6,883 bases of DNA, taken from the NCBI GenBank assembly GCA_029239935.1, contig JARBTY010000167.1, positions 1-6,883 on the forward strand, given 5' to 3'. A program made the position numbers and the translations under genes. Within the stretch, counting starts at the first letter, position 1; the number at the start of each line of letters is the position of its first letter. Below are positions 5,982 through 6,883 of this stretch, in pieces. Under the pieces are notes generated by a model. The model made no database searches and was not told the origin of the DNA. It saw nothing but the letters and a program-made list of their open reading frames with translations. The DNA comes from Clostridia bacterium (lineage in GTDB: Bacteria > Bacillota_A > Clostridia > Lachnospirales > Cellulosilyticaceae).

Positions 5982-6003
5982 CTTTTATATTATTTAAAGG
6001 GCA

Positions 6004-6032
6004 AGTACAAATTTTTTGTTTTATGATATACT
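6004..6032 (+). promoter_or_regulatory. Promoter of the membrane-protein gene
   Basis: TATACT (6027-6032) preceded by TG one base upstream (extended -10), with AGTACA (6004-6009) as a partial -35 at 17 bases. The predicted start near 6039 leaves a leader of about 130 bases. Confidence 0.55.
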
Positions 6033-6118
6033 AAAAATATAGAAAATTTAAACTTCAGCGTAGTTTCTTGAGATTAGTAGCAATATAAAAGGGGAATAAC
6101 GGCAACCTAATAAATAGT

Positions 6119-6146
6119 GTATAGGATTGGTGCTCAATAGCTATAT
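6119..6146 (+). other. Leader hairpin just before the membrane-protein ribosome binding site
   Basis: TATAG (6120-6124) pairs with CTATA (6141-6145), and ATTG (6126-6129) with CAAT (6135-6138), with a small internal bulge and a GTGCT loop. It ends 7 bases before the GAGGAGGAGG Shine-Dalgarno stretch (6153-6162). No known riboswitch consensus is recognisable in the leader 6039-6167. Confidence 0.35.
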
Positions 6147-6167
6147 CAATTTGAGGAGGAGGTTTGT

Positions 6168-6883
6168 ATGGCAATTTTAATACTATGGGTGATATCACCA
6201 GTGATATTAGGGATATGGCTTATCATTCTTGGGAGTGAAAGGTCTAAACTTAACAGACAAGTACGGCAGCTTACAGGTTACATACGCCGATTTTATGAAG
6301 AGGGGAAAATATCGGAAGAAGAGTATAAGACTGCGGTTAGGGGAGGTTATCTAGGGCAGCCTATTAATGGAGCTGGGCAGCAAGTGCCCATGAAAGTTTA
6401 TCCGGTTGAAGGGACAGTTTTAGAGGAAAGAAATAGCAGTATACAAAGCAACATAGCTGACCAGATACCCATTAAATCCCCTATTTACCAGCCGAGACAG
6501 CCGATAAAAAAGGTAAAACAACCTGTCAGCACAATCAATATTGTATTAATCGTGGGTGTGCTTTTTATCATTTTGGCAGGACTTATCTTTGCAACAACAA
6601 CATGGAAGACACTGCCAAGTGTGGCGAGGACAGCTATTATATTTTCTCTTGTCATTGTTTTCTTTGGAACCTCTTGGATGGCAGAAAACAAATTAAAACT
6701 CAAACAGACAAGTATCGCATTTTACACATTAGGAACTATCTTTTTGCCTATTACAATGATAGCAGTGGGGTATTTTCGCTTGTTAGGAAACTGGTTTACA
6801 CTGATGGGAGAGGGCAGGTATCTGCTAGGACTAATAGCTTTTGTATTGCTGACTATAGCAGCTTTTGTAGGTGCTGTGAAATA
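6168..6883 (+). CDS. Multi-pass membrane protein of unknown function with a SHOCT-like motif, C-terminus beyond the window
   Basis: From ATG 6168, 238 codons stay open to the window edge; GGAGG (6158-6162) lies 5 bases upstream, within GAGGAGGAGG. I do not recognise a named function. The visible part has a membrane segment at 3-22; a short amphipathic stretch (about 28-58) containing IRRFYEEGKISEEEYKTAV, which resembles the SHOCT motif (a small helical module often near membrane segments); a polar, Pro/Gln-rich linker of about 60 residues (60-120); then hydrophobic segments at about 123-142, 154-171, 183-201 and 217-236. The segment-rich part with KLKLKQTSIAFYTLGTIFLP recalls large DUF2157-type or SCO7613 C-terminal-type bacterial membrane proteins, but this is a weak impression. 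The protein is probably much longer than what is seen. It is divergent from the small winged-helix gene and has its own promoter and leader. Confidence 0.8.
   Translation, partial: MAILILWVISPVILGIWLIILGSERSKLNRQVRQLTGYIRRFYEEGKISEEEYKTAVRGGYLGQPINGAGQQVPMKVYPVEGTVLEERNSSIQSNIADQIPIKSPIYQPRQPIKKVKQPVSTINIVLIVGVLFIILAGLIFATTTWKTLPSVARTAIIFSLVIVFFGTSWMAENKLKLKQTSIAFYTLGTIFLPITMIAVGYFRLLGNWFTLMGEGRYLLGLIAFVLLTIAAFVGAVK

Noticed and set aside
6039..6167. c-di-GMP riboswitch in the leader
   Set aside because: It was considered because of the nearby HD-GYP gene, but I could not find the conserved class I or class II core segments.
6485..6703. 72-codon minus-strand open frame with hydrophobic residues
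   Set aside because: It is antisense to the transmembrane region of the membrane-protein gene, which has a better start and a longer frame.
1..6883. Mobile element, prophage, CRISPR or defence island
   Set aside because: There are no transposase, integrase or Cas motifs, no terminal repeats or spaced direct repeats, and base composition is fairly even. The genes are housekeeping or regulatory.

Overview
The base composition is AT-rich, the ribosome binding sites are strong AGGAGG types and the promoters are sigma-A-like. Together with a rubrerythrin and an HD-GYP sensor, this points to a low-GC Gram-positive anaerobe, most likely a member of the Clostridia. The evidence does not place it further. 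It looks like an ordinary chromosomal stretch: there are no IS elements, tRNAs, rRNAs, CRISPR arrays or phage genes, and each transcription unit is short and well bounded.

Layout. Positions 1-1976 (minus strand) hold a two-gene sulfur amino-acid operon. A Cys/Met-metabolism PLP enzyme of the cystathionine gamma-synthase type is followed, 3 bases after its stop, by a MalY/PatB-type cystathionine beta-lyase that starts at TTG and runs off the left edge. Its promoter is back-to-back with that of a dCTP deaminase gene (2153-2671, plus). After a clear intrinsic terminator comes a large membrane-bound HD-GYP protein (2838-4736, plus), a predicted c-di-GMP phosphodiesterase with an extracytoplasmic sensor. 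It is followed by a very strong terminator. A rubrerythrin gene (4899-5438, plus) comes next, with a consensus promoter and a perfect 17-bp palindrome of the PerR/Fur type over its start point. Positions 5439-5629 carry one hairpin and no gene. A bidirectional terminator separates rubrerythrin from a 60-residue winged-helix-like protein on the minus strand (5678-5860). A divergent control region (5861-6167) then leads to a multi-pass membrane protein of unknown function (6168 to the right edge, plus), which has a SHOCT-like motif after its first membrane segment.

How the parts work together. The first two genes would plausibly carry out transsulfuration from cysteine to homocysteine, and thus methionine synthesis. 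The deaminase supplies dUMP or dUTP for thymidylate synthesis. The HD-GYP protein couples an outside signal to c-di-GMP breakdown. Rubrerythrin removes peroxide in an anaerobe, and its operator suggests peroxide or metal control. The small DNA-binding-like protein and the membrane protein share a divergent regulatory region, but no function can be assigned to that pair.

In several genes the first in-frame ATG is not the best start. I moved the starts of the transsulfuration enzyme, the deaminase, rubrerythrin and the winged-helix protein on the basis of ribosome-binding-site position. I saw no clear evidence of a completely new system. The most open part of the window is the right-hand divergent pair.
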